From Physcomitrium patens (lineage: Eukaryota > Streptophyta > Bryopsida > Funariales > Funariaceae): a stretch of DNA of 64,000 bases. Position numbers and translations under genes: made by a program. The DNA is taken from positions 3,203,297-3,267,296 of the forward strand of contig NC_037273.1 of NCBI RefSeq assembly GCF_000002425.4, in the 5' to 3' direction. Below, one piece after another: positions 9,788 to 19,786 of this stretch; within the stretch, counting starts at the first letter, position 1; the number at the start of each line of letters is the position of its first letter. Below the pieces are notes generated by a model. It was not told where the DNA came from. It was given only the letters and a program-made list of their open reading frames with translations, and made no database searches.

Positions 9788-10090
9788 TTTAACGTCTTAA
9801 CCTTCGGCTAACCTTCAGAAAGAAGAAAAAAGAGTTTTGACAAGAGGATAATATTGGTTCAGAGGAGAGTACTCCGCAACCTCTAAAACGCCTTAAGACT
9901 CCAAGATGAGGGGTAATCCACTCTCTCCAAGAAGAATAAGGCTCCAATATTGAGAAAGAAGAGATATCAGTTTAGAGGAGGGTAATCCGCAACCTCTAAA
10001 ATACTAGCACACCTTCAAGAAGAGGGGTAATCCACTCTCTAACAAGAAGGAACTAGCTCTGATACTAGTGAAAATGTAGTCTCGACAAAC
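9788..10090 (-). other. Element A untranslated leader with duplicated hairpin unit
   Basis: A unit of about 110 bp occurs twice in tandem (about 9858-9960 and 9971-10070). Each unit has a hairpin whose stem is TTTAGAGG/CCTCTAAA (perfect at 9971-10000) and a second one with stem AGAG/CTCT (10021-10038); both loops contain GGATTACCC in the RNA sense. The unit ends with a primer-site-like GCTCTGATACTAG (plus strand 10056-10068), degenerate in the distal unit. Element C has one unit. Role unknown; packaging or dimerisation would be typical for this position. Confidence 0.6.
10056..10067 (-). other. Possible primer-binding site of element A, displaced from LTR
   Basis: Minus-strand TAGTATCAGAGC differs at one base from TGGTATCAGAGC, the usual plant primer site complementary to initiator Met tRNA. 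It lies 23 nt inside the LTR edge (10091), whereas such sites usually lie within a few bases. Element C has CAATATCAGAGC 20 nt from its LTR. The 8-mer ATCAGAGC is common to both. Confidence 0.45.
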
Positions 10091-10555
10091 TGTCACGGAC
10101 ACAAAATACAGACTTGAAATCTAACAAGAAGTTCAAGAAGAAGTGGTAGAACTAGATTAAACAGATGAGTACAAGAACAACACCAGAAAGGTGAGCTAGA
10201 ACTCCAAGAGATGTGTTGTCGAGACTGAAGAACCCTTCAGCCTCGACTCCTATATATACTACTGAATAGGAAGCTTCTCGAGCTACTTCCGCTAACTAGG
10301 ACGCTTCTCCAACAACTTCTACTAATTAGGAAACTTCTCGAGCAACTTCCTAGAATCTATCAGAATATTCTAGAACCTTCTAAGAATATTCTAGAACCTT
10401 CTAAGAATATTCTAGAACCTTCTAAGAGAATATTTAGAGAATATTCTAAGAATCTTCTAGAACCTTCTAAAGGAATCTTTAGAAAATCTTTAGAGAATCT
10501 TTAGAGAATATTCTAGAAGAATATTCGAAGAATCTTCCAATGTATGTCCATAACA
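10091..10555 (-). repeat. LTR2, shared by elements A and B (465 bp)
   Basis: Serves as 5' LTR of A (left side continues into the A leader) and as 3' LTR of B (right side continues into the B polypurine tract, 10556-10569). Ends are TGTCACGGAC and GTCCATAACA. It has three copies of the 21-bp GAA/TTC unit against two in LTR1 and LTR3. TATA box at 10251-10258. Sharing one LTR between two complete internal regions means recombination, not two independent insertions. Confidence 0.92.
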
Positions 10556-10605
10556 TCACCTCCTCTTCTAACTTCGAGGTCTCCGAGAAGCAATGTTGTT
10601 ATCAG

Positions 10606-10953
10606 TCAATACCAACGCAAGAAAATGAAAATCTGTCGCATCACATCCGCTATGAATTCCAATTGTTGTTCGCGAGGCAAATGATTCATCGGCCCTTGGA
10701 GCCAACGGTAGTGACCAACACCTTCAACCTCTGACCAAGCGTGGACTTCTGTGTCTTCATTGTGAAACTGTCCTCCAAACACACCTTCTGGCTGACCGTC
10801 GTTGGCAGGCTCGACCTCAAATACAATTACTAGCGATCTGTTGCTCGGTATCCTCCGACGTCGTCGTGGTGGAGGCGGTTCTTCATCTCGCGGTCGTCTT
10901 CGTGAGCTAGTCGCTTGAGATGACATAACAAGTGTAGTATCTTGACTATCCAT
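10606..10953 (-). CDS. ORF3 of element B, unknown protein conserved between families
   Basis: About 115 residues from the ATG at 10953; a TTG two codons upstream is a poorer start. It lies about 125 bp downstream of pol on the same strand. The N-terminal part is very basic with a proline run (RRRPRDEEPPPPRRRRR), resembling a nuclear or nucleic-acid-binding tail. The C-terminal part contains GHYRWLQGPMNHLPREQ and a helical-looking tail. Element C has a protein at the same place with GHYRWLRGPINYLRREQ. There is no signal peptide or membrane segment, so it does not look like an envelope protein. I do not recognise the family. Confidence 0.7.
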   Translation of the reverse strand: MDSQDTTLVMSSQATSSRRRPRDEEPPPPRRRRRIPSNRSLVIVFEVEPANDGQPEGVFGGQFHNEDTEVHAWSEVEGVGHYRWLQGPMNHLPREQQLEFIADVMRQIFIFLRWY

Positions 10954-11079
10954 GTCCAAAGGCTAAAATGATGAGAGCAAACTATAGTTGCTAATAAAGT
11001 TCTACACTATCGAACTATGGGTTTTGGAGGTGCCCTCCTCCCTTTTTATGCTACTTGATGAGCAAGCTTCAGCAAGAAG

Positions 11080-14000
11080 CTATCGTTGAATCGGCTTAGG
11101 TTTATGAGGATATCGTTGATGAAATTCTTGTACCTTTTTTGGTGCATTGGCAAGATTTTCGGCACGCTCCCACGTTCGTTCATTGATGTCGTATCCACTC
11201 CAATGCACTAAATACTCCAATTTTCTCCTATTACGCCGTGAATCTAGTACCTTTTCCACCTCGTATTCCTCATGGTTTTCAATTTCGATACTTGGTGGCG
11301 GACTTTGTACTCTTTGGGAAAAAGCTGACTCTCGATAAGGTTCCAAACAAGACACGTGAAAGACTGGATGTACCTTCATAGTAGCTGGTAACTCCAGACG
11401 ATATGCCACCGGATTGATCTGCTTCTCGATAACAAATGGTCCTAATCTCCGATAGTCCAATTTGTCACATGGCCGCTTGGTCTTGATATTCCGTCGAAGA
11501 AGCCATACTTTACTTCCAACTTTAAAAGTAGGCGCCTCATTTCGATATTTATCTACAGATGCCTTGTAACTCTCTTGGGCAGATTGCAATTGAAGCTTCA
11601 ACGTCGCTTGAAGCTCCGATAGTTGCTTCACAAATCCTTCAGCTGCTGGGTTATTATTTGCTGAAGAACTCAATAAATCGAGCTTGGGTGGTATCTGTAG
11701 TTGGAGAAGAATGGTGTTTGTTGAGTTGACGCATGAAGAGTGTTGTTGTATGCGAACTCAACAAGCAGTAGATATGTAGTCCAATCATCTTGTTGATAGT
11801 TGATGCTGCATCGTAAATATTGCTCCAAAACTTGATTCACCCGCTCCGTTTGACCGTCAGTTTGAGGATGAAAAGCCGAAGAGAGCTTAATATCCACCTT
11901 CAATATCTCAAAGAGGGACCTCCAAAACTTGGATACAAACTGAGTACCTCGATCCGACACGATATCATCTGGTAGGCCATGATAACGATATATGTTATCA
12001 AAAAAGAGTCTTGCGGTGTCTTCACTTGAGGATGTTTTCTTGCAAGGCACGAAATGCGCCATCTTTGTAAATCGATCCACCATAATAAAGATGCTGTCAA
12101 ATGAATTCGATGGCGGTAGGTCCGTAATGAAGTCCATAGAAACTGAAGACCATGGTCGGTGCAGAATAGGCAATGGCTGGAGAAGTCCATACGGACAATG
12201 TCGAGGAATCTTGGATCTTGAACAAACATCACAAGAAAGGACAAATTCCTTCACATCCTTCCACATTTGGGGCCACCAAAAATCTCGTGAAATGAGCTCC
12301 AAAGTCTTGTTGAATCCAAAATGTCCCGCAGCTGGAAAGTCGTGGCGAGATTGAAGTACTCGAAGTCGAGTTGGTCCGTTTGGGATATACAACCGCTCCT
12401 CAAAATACAGAAGATCTTCCTCCACCTTAAACTTGTCATTATCGATACGTTGTTTGATGTCAAGAGCTATAGAATCCTCAATGGTCGCAGTACGTACCTC
12501 GCTGAGGAAGCCGTCATCGATAGTTGCAACAGTAGCAAAAATCCTGAATTTTTCTGGTTTCAACAATGTTGTACATTGTTGATCAAACGCTGCTTCTCCA
12601 GCCTTTGGCGCAAGATACGATCTCCTCGATAATGCGTCAGATAATCCTTGCTGTTTTCCAGGGCGGTAGGTGATAATAAAGTCAAATCGTGATAGAGACA
12701 TATTCCATCGAGCTTGACGACGATTCAAAATTCGAGCTGTCATGAAGTACTCCAAATTCTTGTGGTCCGTATAAACAGTCACTGGATGTGCAGCTCCTTC
12801 GAGGAAGTGACGCCACTCTTGGAAGGCATCCACTATAGCAAGCAGCTCTTTGTCGTGGATCTCGTAGTTGATCTCAGTAGCAGAGAACTTCCGTGAATAG
12901 AACGCAACTGGGTGAAGCTTCTTGTCTATGACCATCTGTGAAAGCACAGCTCCCAAAGCAAAATCTGAAGCATCGGTCTCTAAATAGAAAGCCTTTGCAA
13001 AGTCAAGGTGTACCAAGATTGGAGCCGTAGTGAATGCCGTCTTGAGATCTTGAAATGCTTTTGCTGCTTGTGATCCCCATTCGAGCTTGTCTTTGCTTGT
13101 TAGACGCGTGAGTGGTGCAGCAACTTGAGAATAATTCTTGATGAAGATCCGATAGAAGTTAGCAAATCCAAGAAAACACTGAACATCTCTAACCGTCTTC
13201 GGAACTTCCCAAGATATAATTGCTTCTACCTTTTTTGGATCCATCTTCAAGCCCTCTGTAGTCGCAATGAAGCCCAAAAATTCCATCTCATTCTGGTGAA
13301 ATTGACACTTCTCCAACTTGGCGTAGAGTCCTCGTTCGCATAGTTTTTCAAGAACCAAACAAACGTGCTTCTCATGTTCTTCTTCATTCTTGGAAAATAT
13401 CAAAATATCATCCAGATAGATGACAACAAAGTCATCGAGGTACTCCCAAAAGATGTCGTTCATCATATGCTGAAAGATCGCTAGAGCATTGGTAAGACCA
13501 AAAGGCATGACATTGTACTCAAAATGGCCATACCTTGTACGAAAGGCTATCTTCCATTCATCTCCTTCTTTGATTCGCACAAGGTTGTAGGCTCCTCTTA
13601 AATCAATCTTTGTAAAAATCCTTGCACGTCTAAGTTGATCTAAGAGGCCGGAGATCAAAGGTAAGGGATAGCGATTTTTCTTGGTCACCTTATTGAGTCC
13701 TCGGTAGTCCACGCACATCCGCAGTGAGCCATCCTTTTTCTTCACGAATAGGATTGGTGCTCCAGCTGGCGACTTTGAATGTCGAATAAAATTCTTGGCT
13801 AGATTCTCATCGATGTACTTCCGCAATTCTGCCAACTCCGTCTGCGATAGGTTGTATATTGGACCAAAAGGTGGTTGCGCTCCTTCCTCTAAGTCTATGG
13901 CGCAATCATATGGTCGATGTTCCGGCAGTATATCGGCGTTCTTCTTTTGAAACACGTCTTCAAAATCCCTATATTGCTCTGGTATATTCGATGTTGAGAT

Positions 14001-14548
14001 ATTCTCGCCGCTAGTTGGAGCTGCATAAATGACAAATGGTGCGCCTTCCTTGGACGATCTTAGGAACGCTCTCGCTCCAATAAACATGGATTTCTTCATG
14101 TAGGTTCTACCAACAGGTTTATTATTATTTTTTTCAGGAAATGTTATCCTTCGTAGCCTCCAATCAATGGACGGATTATGATCTTCTAACCAAGAAAGAC
14201 CAAGGATAACAGGGCTTGATGGGGTTCTAATAATATTAAAAATAACGTGACTACTATGGTCCTTAACACCACTTCTATAGGTTCTGATTCGTAGATAATG
14301 TTGCCTGACAATAAGGGTCGTCCATCTATCACCTCTACGTGAACAGGTTTGGACTTCTGTACTAAACAGATCTTGTGGCGTTTAGCAAACTCTTCATCTA
14401 AAAAACAAGTAGATGCCCCCGAATCCAATAAAGCTAAAGTTTTTTGTTTTTGAGGGCCTAAAAACAAAGGAATTATAAAACAACGGGCAGGTTGGACAGA
14501 GAAGGAGGAACCTGATTGTTGTCGTGATATTAGATTGTCCAGCCGCAC
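11080..14548 (-). pseudogene. pol: Element B pol, two frameshifts
   Basis: Same protein as element A pol but broken into three open pieces: 14548-14186 (protease), about 14185-11670 (RT, RNase H, most of integrase) and 11673-11080 (integrase tail and chromodomain). The first break is a lost A in the run near 14263 (CCTTAACACC against CCTTAAACACC in A); the second is a lost G near 11688 (CTTGGGTGG against CTTGGGGTGG). YLDD and the integrase residues are still encoded. The copy could not make a single polyprotein. Confidence 0.88.
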
Positions 14549-14553
14549 GGTTC

Positions 14554-15187
14554 CTACTGTGGCTGGGCGTCGTCGTTTTCCGGAATCATCGCACTTCTAG
14601 TCTTGACAGGGTGCCAATTTTGCTTCTTTGGGCAATTTTCAACCTTGTGACCTTCTTCTCTACAGTACAAACATAACCCTTCCTCCATACGCCGTTTCTT
14701 CTCTGTTGGAGTAAGAGATCGGACACGCGCCGTGTCGATTTGCATGTCTGTTGCCTCCGAATGTGAGTTTAAGCTATTTGCAGACATAGTCACGTCGTAA
14801 CGAGTCATTTGGTGTCTTGGACGTTGGTCTTGGCGACACTGGAATAGGCGGTTGTCACACTTTACAGCCTGGCTAATAGCTTCGTTGAGCGTTTGAGGAT
14901 CAGGAAGAGATAACAGCAAGTCCTTCACATCATCCTTCAAGCCCCAATAAAACTGACTCACCAACGCCTCTTCACCCCAATTAATGTCACTTGCCAATTG
15001 TCTGAAATCCGAGGCATAGACTGATGCAGAGCGTGTTCCTTGTCGTAGCGATCGGATCTTTGTTGTAGCCCATCAAACTTTATCATGCTCGCCAAATGCT
15101 TCTGCAAACGCCTCCAAGAACGTTTCAAAGTTCCTCAGGATTGGCGATCGCTTCTCGAATAAGGGAGTAAACCAAGACAAAGCTTGT
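14554..15187 (-). pseudogene. gag: Element B gag, 3' portion
   Basis: Contains the C-terminal half with zinc knuckle CLYCREEGHKVENC and, upstream of it, the TGA at 15073-15075 shared with element A. It ends where element C was inserted; the 5' part resumes at 21552-21914. Confidence 0.87.
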
Positions 15188-15192
15188 GCTGT
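15188..15192. repeat. Target-site duplication of element C, left
   Basis: GCTGT, identical to the uninterrupted target in element A (about 9418-9432). The right copy at 21547-21551 reads GTTGT, one C-to-T change. Five bases is the normal duplication for Ty3/gypsy integrase. Confidence 0.8.
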
Positions 15193-15732
15193 TGTCAAGG
15201 ACAAGAACTCGATGAAAGCTAAAGAGTAAGTGAGACTTTTCTCAAAAAGAAATAGGACAAAATAGAAATATGTATATTAAGAAAGAAACTGGAATAGCTA
15301 TTGCCAAAATACAAGAAAACTAGAGACCCTTGAAACTAGACTAGAAGCAAGAAAGGAGTTGACAAGAGTGAAGAGGGCTTCACTCTTGCCTCTATATATA
15401 CTATCTAACTAGAAGCCACGTGGCGATGTTCTATAAGACCTCCAATATATGTTGACTTTCTAGGCCACATGCCTTTGCTTGCAAGGCAAGTTTTCTATGG
15501 ATGGACCACGTAGTTAGCTTGTTCTTTAAGCTTCCAACATGTGTGGCACATGGCTAACTTGTTGACCAAGTTTCTAACCTAAAAGTCAACTATAGACTCC
15601 TATAAAGTCAAAGCAGTGTCTATGAAGCTTCTAAGAAGCTTCTCTAGAAGATATTACACAATTAACCTACTTTTATCTACTTTTACATACTTTTATCTAT
15701 TCATATAGGTAATTATATGTATGTCCGTGATA
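15193..15732 (-). repeat. Element C left LTR (3' LTR, 540 bp)
   Basis: Starts TGTCAAGGACAAGAAC and ends GTCCGTGATA, where the right copy ends GTCCGTGACA; the terminal CA is mutated to TA here. Other differences I see are single bases near 15256, 15513 and 15617. TATATATA at 15393-15400 is the likely TATA box. GAA/TTC units at 15624-15649 lie upstream of it in element orientation. Confidence 0.92.
15624..15649 (-). promoter_or_regulatory. Heat-shock-element-like units in element C U3
   Basis: GAA 15624, TTC 15629, GAA 15635, TTC 15640, GAA 15647: two perfect GAAnnTTC pairs with a one-base stretch between them. The same block is at 21438-21463 in the right LTR. This is a shorter version of the array in family A. 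Confidence 0.45.
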
Positions 15733-15735
15733 TTA

Positions 15736-15747
15736 CCCCCCCCTTCT
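15736..15747 (-). other. Polypurine tract of element C
   Basis: Minus-strand AGAAGGGGGGGG, three bases from the 3' LTR boundary. Typical of plus-strand priming sites. Confidence 0.75.
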
Positions 15748-15774
15748 AGGGACGAGTTCCATGAGGAGCGGTGA

Positions 15775-16197
15775 TTATATATTGAAAAAATCTAATATGC
15801 GGCGAATTGTATTTGCTACATACTCTGATCTTTGTTCTCTTCGAAGATAGTTGATGGGTCCTCTTAGCCATCGATAGTGTCCCATTCCAGGGCGAGAAGA
15901 CCACCCTGTTATTTGATCACTGTTGAGGCCTTCATAACTTCCTTCAAATAATACATTTGAAACACCATCAGGAGTCGTTCCTATCTCCAATAATATCACC
16001 AAACATCGAGAATCTCTTCCAAGGTCGTGATACCAAACGCGTTGTATCTCACCATCTATTCGAGGAAGAACATGTCGTTCTTGAGGGTCTTCATGTCGGT
16101 TGCGTCGTCTTGAAGGTTGTGACAATCGCAATGTCTCATCCGGTAAGTCAGCAAACGAAGGTTCTTGAGTTGAATCCGCTGGTTGTTGGCTCTCCAT
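15775..16197 (-). CDS. ORF3 of element C, unknown conserved protein
   Basis: 140 residues, ATG at 16197, stop at 15775, about 95 bp downstream of pol. Basic N-terminal patch (PSRRRNR), a middle section VILLEIGTTPDGVSNVLFEG similar in spacing to VIVFEVEPANDG in element B, then GHYRWLRGPINYLRREQ and an amphipathic tail. The frame has stayed open in both families while gag has not. There is no membrane segment. Possibly a nucleic-acid or chromatin binding accessory protein; that is inference only. Confidence 0.75.
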   Translation of the reverse strand: MESQQPADSTQEPSFADLPDETLRLSQPSRRRNRHEDPQERHVLPRIDGEIQRVWYHDLGRDSRCLVILLEIGTTPDGVSNVLFEGSYEGLNSDQITGWSSRPGMGHYRWLRGPINYLRREQRSEYVANTIRRILDFFNI

Positions 16198-16292
16198 CTA
16201 ATTAGCGTCACAAAATGCAAAGAAGTTACAAACAAGGATAGGAAATTGAATGTTATCTTGCCTCAATCTTGTCTCTTTTATAAGAGAGGTTT

Positions 16293-19200
16293 TCATCTTG
16301 GTTTTGATGGATGTCGTTGATGAAAAACTTTGACTTTAGCTGATGCATTTGCTAGATTCTTAGATGGCTCCCATGTGCGCTCACTAATATCATATCCGCA
16401 CCAATGAACAAGATATTCCAGCTTATTTCGGCGCCGCCTTGAGTCTAATATCTCTTCCACCTCAAATTCTTCATTATTATCTACTTCTATAGGAGGCGGT
16501 GGCATTTGTCTTCTTCCTTGTATATCCACTATCTTATATGGTTCAAGAAGAGACACGTGGAATACAGGATGGATCTTCATTGACTCCGGTAGATGTAACC
16601 GATATGCAACTGGGTTGATCTGTTCAGAAACAGAAAAGGGGCCAAGCCTATGATAGTCCAATTTGTCACAAGGTCGAGTGGTCTTGATATTGCAACGAAG
16701 TAGCCATACCTTATCACCCACGTTGAGTTGTGGTTGCTCTTTACGATATACATCTGCATTTATCTTTTGTCGTTCTTGAGCTTTCTTCAACTGCGCCTTC
16801 ATTATTGCATGTAACTCTGACAACCGATTTGCCATATCTTCTGCTGCAGGATTATCAACTTTTGAAAAATCAAAAGTATCAAGTCGTGGATGATAGCCAT
16901 AATTGGCAAAGAAAGGTGTTTGTTGCGTGGAGGAATGTACCGTATTATTATAAGCAAACTCTGCCAATGGCAGAAGGTTTGTCCAATCATCTTGTTGGTA
17001 GTTGATGGTACACCTTAAATACTGTTCCAAGACTTGGTTTACGCGCTCTGTTTGTCCATCAGTTTGAGGATGGAAAGCTGAAGATAGCTTTATGTCCACT
17101 TTTAAAATCTTGAAAAGAGTCCTCCAGAATCTCGACACAAATTGAGTTCCCCTATCTGATATGATATCTTTAGGTAATCCATGATAGCGATAGATATTAT
17201 CAATGAAAAGCTTAGCTGTTTCTTCACCTGTGATAGATTTTGTACATGGCATAAAATGTGCTATCTTGGTGAAACGATCTACTATCACAAATATAGAATC
17301 ATAAGATCTTGAATTTGGAAGATCTGTGATGAAATCCATAGAAACAGAAGACCATGGTTGTTCTAGTATAGGTAATGGCTGAAGAAGTCCGTAAGGTCGA
17401 TGTCGAGGAATTTTTGATCTTGAACAAATATCACATGATTGTACAAAGTCTTTGACTGACTTCCACATTTGTGGCCACCAAAAATCTCTTGATATGAGTT
17501 CCAGAGTCTTATTATATCCAAAGTGCCCTGCTGCTGGAAAGTCATGACGTGCTTGAAGAACACGCAAACGTGCTTTTCCTTCTGGAACATATAGGCGTCC
17601 TTCAAAATATAATAGATTATTCTTGAACTCGAACTTAGAAGAATCATGAGACTTGGAAGAATTATTCTCGATATCATGAACAAGAGGGTCTGAGGACATA
17701 CTGGACTGGATTTGCTTGAGAAAAGTTGAATCAACAGTCAATGTTGATTTCACTGCTCGGAGATGAAATTGCTCCGGTTTCAAGAGGACCGTTCTTTGTT
17801 GCTCAAAAGCTGCATCTCCTTCTTTTGGTGCAAAATAAGAACGTCTAGACAGGGCATCGGACAAACCTTGTTGTTTTCCTGGCCGATAAGTGATAATGAA
17901 GTCGAATCTTGACAAAGACATACTCCAACGAGCTTGACGACGATTCAACACGCGTGCTGACATGAAATACTCGAGGTTCTTGTGATCTGTATACACAGTG
18001 ACTGGACTAGAAGCACCTTCTAGATAATGATGCCATTCTTGAAAGGAATCCAAGATTACAAGAAGTTCTTTATCGTGGATCTCATAATTGATCTCGGCTG
18101 CTGAGAATTTTCTTGAATGAAAAGCTATCGGATGAAGTTTGTCATCTGTTCCCATTTGTGATAAAACTACACCCAAGGCAAAATCCGATGCATCTGTTTC
18201 CATAAAAAATACCTTGGAAAAGTCAACACGATATAAGACTGGTGCAGAGACAAACGATGTCTTCAAGGCTTCAAATGCTGCTTCCGCTTCTTGATTCCAT
18301 TGGAATTTATCTTTACTAGTCAAGCGTGTAAGTGGAGCTGCAACTCGTGAGAAGTCTTTGATGAAGATTCGATAGTAATTGGTAAATCCCAAGAAACATT
18401 GGACATCTCTTACAGTCTTTGGAATCTTCCAATCCATGATTGTTTGGACTTTCTTAGAATCCATCATAAGACCATCATTTGAAATGATGTACCCTAAAAA
18501 GTCAACTTGAGTAGTGTGAAATACACACTTTTCCATCTTGGCATACAATCCTGTATCTCTGAGTTTTTGTAATACTTGACGAACATGTATTTCATGTTCT
18601 TCAACATTCTTAGAATAAATCAGGATATCGTCTAGGTAGCAGACGACAAAATTGTCTAAGAATTCACGAAATACATCATTCATGAGATGTTGAAAAGCAG
18701 CTGGTGCATTCGTGAGTCCAAAAGGCATGACATTATATTCAAAATGCCCGTACCTGGTTTGAAACGCAGTCTTCCATTCATCTCCTTCTTTGATCCGTAC
18801 TAGATTATATGCTCCTCTTAGATCTATTTTTGTATAGATCTTAGCTTGATTTAACTGGTCAAGGAGTCCTGATATCAAAGGTAATGGATATCTGTTCTTG
18901 ATTGTGATCTTGTTGAGTCCTCGATAGTCAACACACATTCGTAAAGATCCATCTTTTTTCTTTACGAATAAAATTGGAGCTCCTGCTGGAGATTTTGAAT
19001 GGCGTATGAAATTCTTCGCTAAATTCTCGTCAATATATGTCTTGAGTTCAGCCAACTCATCTTGCGATAAACTGTAAATTGGTCCAAATGGTGGCAGAGT
19101 TCCTTCCTTGAGATCGATTGAACAATCGTATGGGCGATGCTCAGGAAGAATATCTGCATTCTTTTTTTCAAAAACGTCTTGATAATCCTGATATTGACTT

Positions 19201-19781
19201 GGAATGCCACTTGAAGTCTTTACGCTTTCAGAAATAGGTGCAGCATAAATAGCAAAAGTTGATCCTTCTTTTGCTGCGTGTATAAATGCTTTTGCACCTA
19301 TAAGTGCGAGTTTTACTATACTAGACTCATGGTTTTTTACTTGATTAATAGAACTGTTACTAATGCTCTGAAGAAAATCAAGTTTACGAGAAATCCAATC
19401 TATTCGAGGATTATACTTTTCTAACCATGATAAGCCTAAAATTACTGGATTAGAGGGAGATCTAATTATATTAAAAATTACGCAACTACTATGACCATTT
19501 ATTACTACATCTACAGGAAGTGTTTCGTGAGTTACATCTCCAGAAGACAACGGACGACCATCTATGACTTCTACGTGTACAGGTTTAGTTTTTTGTATTA
19601 ATGATATTCTATGACATGTAGCAAATTCTTCATCTAAGAAACAAGCTGAGGCTCCTGAATCTATCAAGGCAGAGGCTTTGTAATTATTAGGTCCTAAACG
19701 CACATCTATTATAAAACAAGGAGATGGTTCTGAGGAGAGGATAGGACCTTCATTAGAAGTTGTACAAGATTCCAGCCGCAC
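16293..19781 (-). CDS. pol: Element C Pol polyprotein (PR-RT-RH-IN-chromodomain)
   Basis: Open frame of 1162 codons with the same domain order as element A: aspartic protease (IDSGA), reverse transcriptase (YLDD), RNase H (TDASD), HHCC integrase with a DDE core (SDRGTQF and TDGQTERVN visible), and a C-terminal chromodomain (YLVHWCGYDISERTWEP). It starts at a GTG in the same context as in A (ACCGTGCGGCTG) and is open upstream into gag in the -1 frame. All key residues are present, so the product may be functional if translated. Confidence 0.93.
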   Translation of the reverse strand: MRLESCTTSNEGPILSSEPSPCFIIDVRLGPNNYKASALIDSGASACFLDEEFATCHRISLIQKTKPVHVEVIDGRPLSSGDVTHETLPVDVVINGHSSCVIFNIIRSPSNPVILGLSWLEKYNPRIDWISRKLDFLQSISNSSINQVKNHESSIVKLALIGAKAFIHAAKEGSTFAIYAAPISESVKTSSGIPSQYQDYQDVFEKKNADILPEHRPYDCSIDLKEGTLPPFGPIYSLSQDELAELKTYIDENLAKNFIRHSKSPAGAPILFVKKKDGSLRMCVDYRGLNKITIKNRYPLPLISGLLDQLNQAKIYTKIDLRGAYNLVRIKEGDEWKTAFQTRYGHFEYNVMPFGLTNAPAAFQHLMNDVFREFLDNFVVCYLDDILIYSKNVEEHEIHVRQVLQKLRDTGLYAKMEKCVFHTTQVDFLGYIISNDGLMMDSKKVQTIMDWKIPKTVRDVQCFLGFTNYYRIFIKDFSRVAAPLTRLTSKDKFQWNQEAEAAFEALKTSFVSAPVLYRVDFSKVFFMETDASDFALGVVLSQMGTDDKLHPIAFHSRKFSAAEINYEIHDKELLVILDSFQEWHHYLEGASSPVTVYTDHKNLEYFMSARVLNRRQARWSMSLSRFDFIITYRPGKQQGLSDALSRRSYFAPKEGDAAFEQQRTVLLKPEQFHLRAVKSTLTVDSTFLKQIQSSMSSDPLVHDIENNSSKSHDSSKFEFKNNLLYFEGRLYVPEGKARLRVLQARHDFPAAGHFGYNKTLELISRDFWWPQMWKSVKDFVQSCDICSRSKIPRHRPYGLLQPLPILEQPWSSVSMDFITDLPNSRSYDSIFVIVDRFTKIAHFMPCTKSITGEETAKLFIDNIYRYHGLPKDIISDRGTQFVSRFWRTLFKILKVDIKLSSAFHPQTDGQTERVNQVLEQYLRCTINYQQDDWTNLLPLAEFAYNNTVHSSTQQTPFFANYGYHPRLDTFDFSKVDNPAAEDMANRLSELHAIMKAQLKKAQERQKINADVYRKEQPQLNVGDKVWLLRCNIKTTRPCDKLDYHRLGPFSVSEQINPVAYRLHLPESMKIHPVFHVSLLEPYKIVDIQGRRQMPPPPIEVDNNEEFEVEEILDSRRRRNKLEYLVHWCGYDISERTWEPSKNLANASAKVKVFHQRHPSKPR

Positions 19782-19786
19782 GGTCC

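Larger units (their letters stand above)
4342..10555 (-). mobile_element. Element A: chromodomain Ty3/gypsy LTR retrotransposon
   Basis: Complete element bounded by LTR1 (4342-4785, its 3' LTR) and LTR2 (10091-10555, its 5' LTR). Order on the minus strand: 5' LTR, leader 9788-10090, gag 9787-8786 (one nonsense codon), pol 8780-5310 (open), ORF3 5183-4836 (one nonsense codon), polypurine tract 4786-4799, 3' LTR. The RT, integrase and C-terminal chromodomain place it among chromoviruses; residue patterns resemble the fungal/moss Tcn1-like clade (from memory of the family, not a search). It probably cannot make full Gag by itself. Confidence 0.92.
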
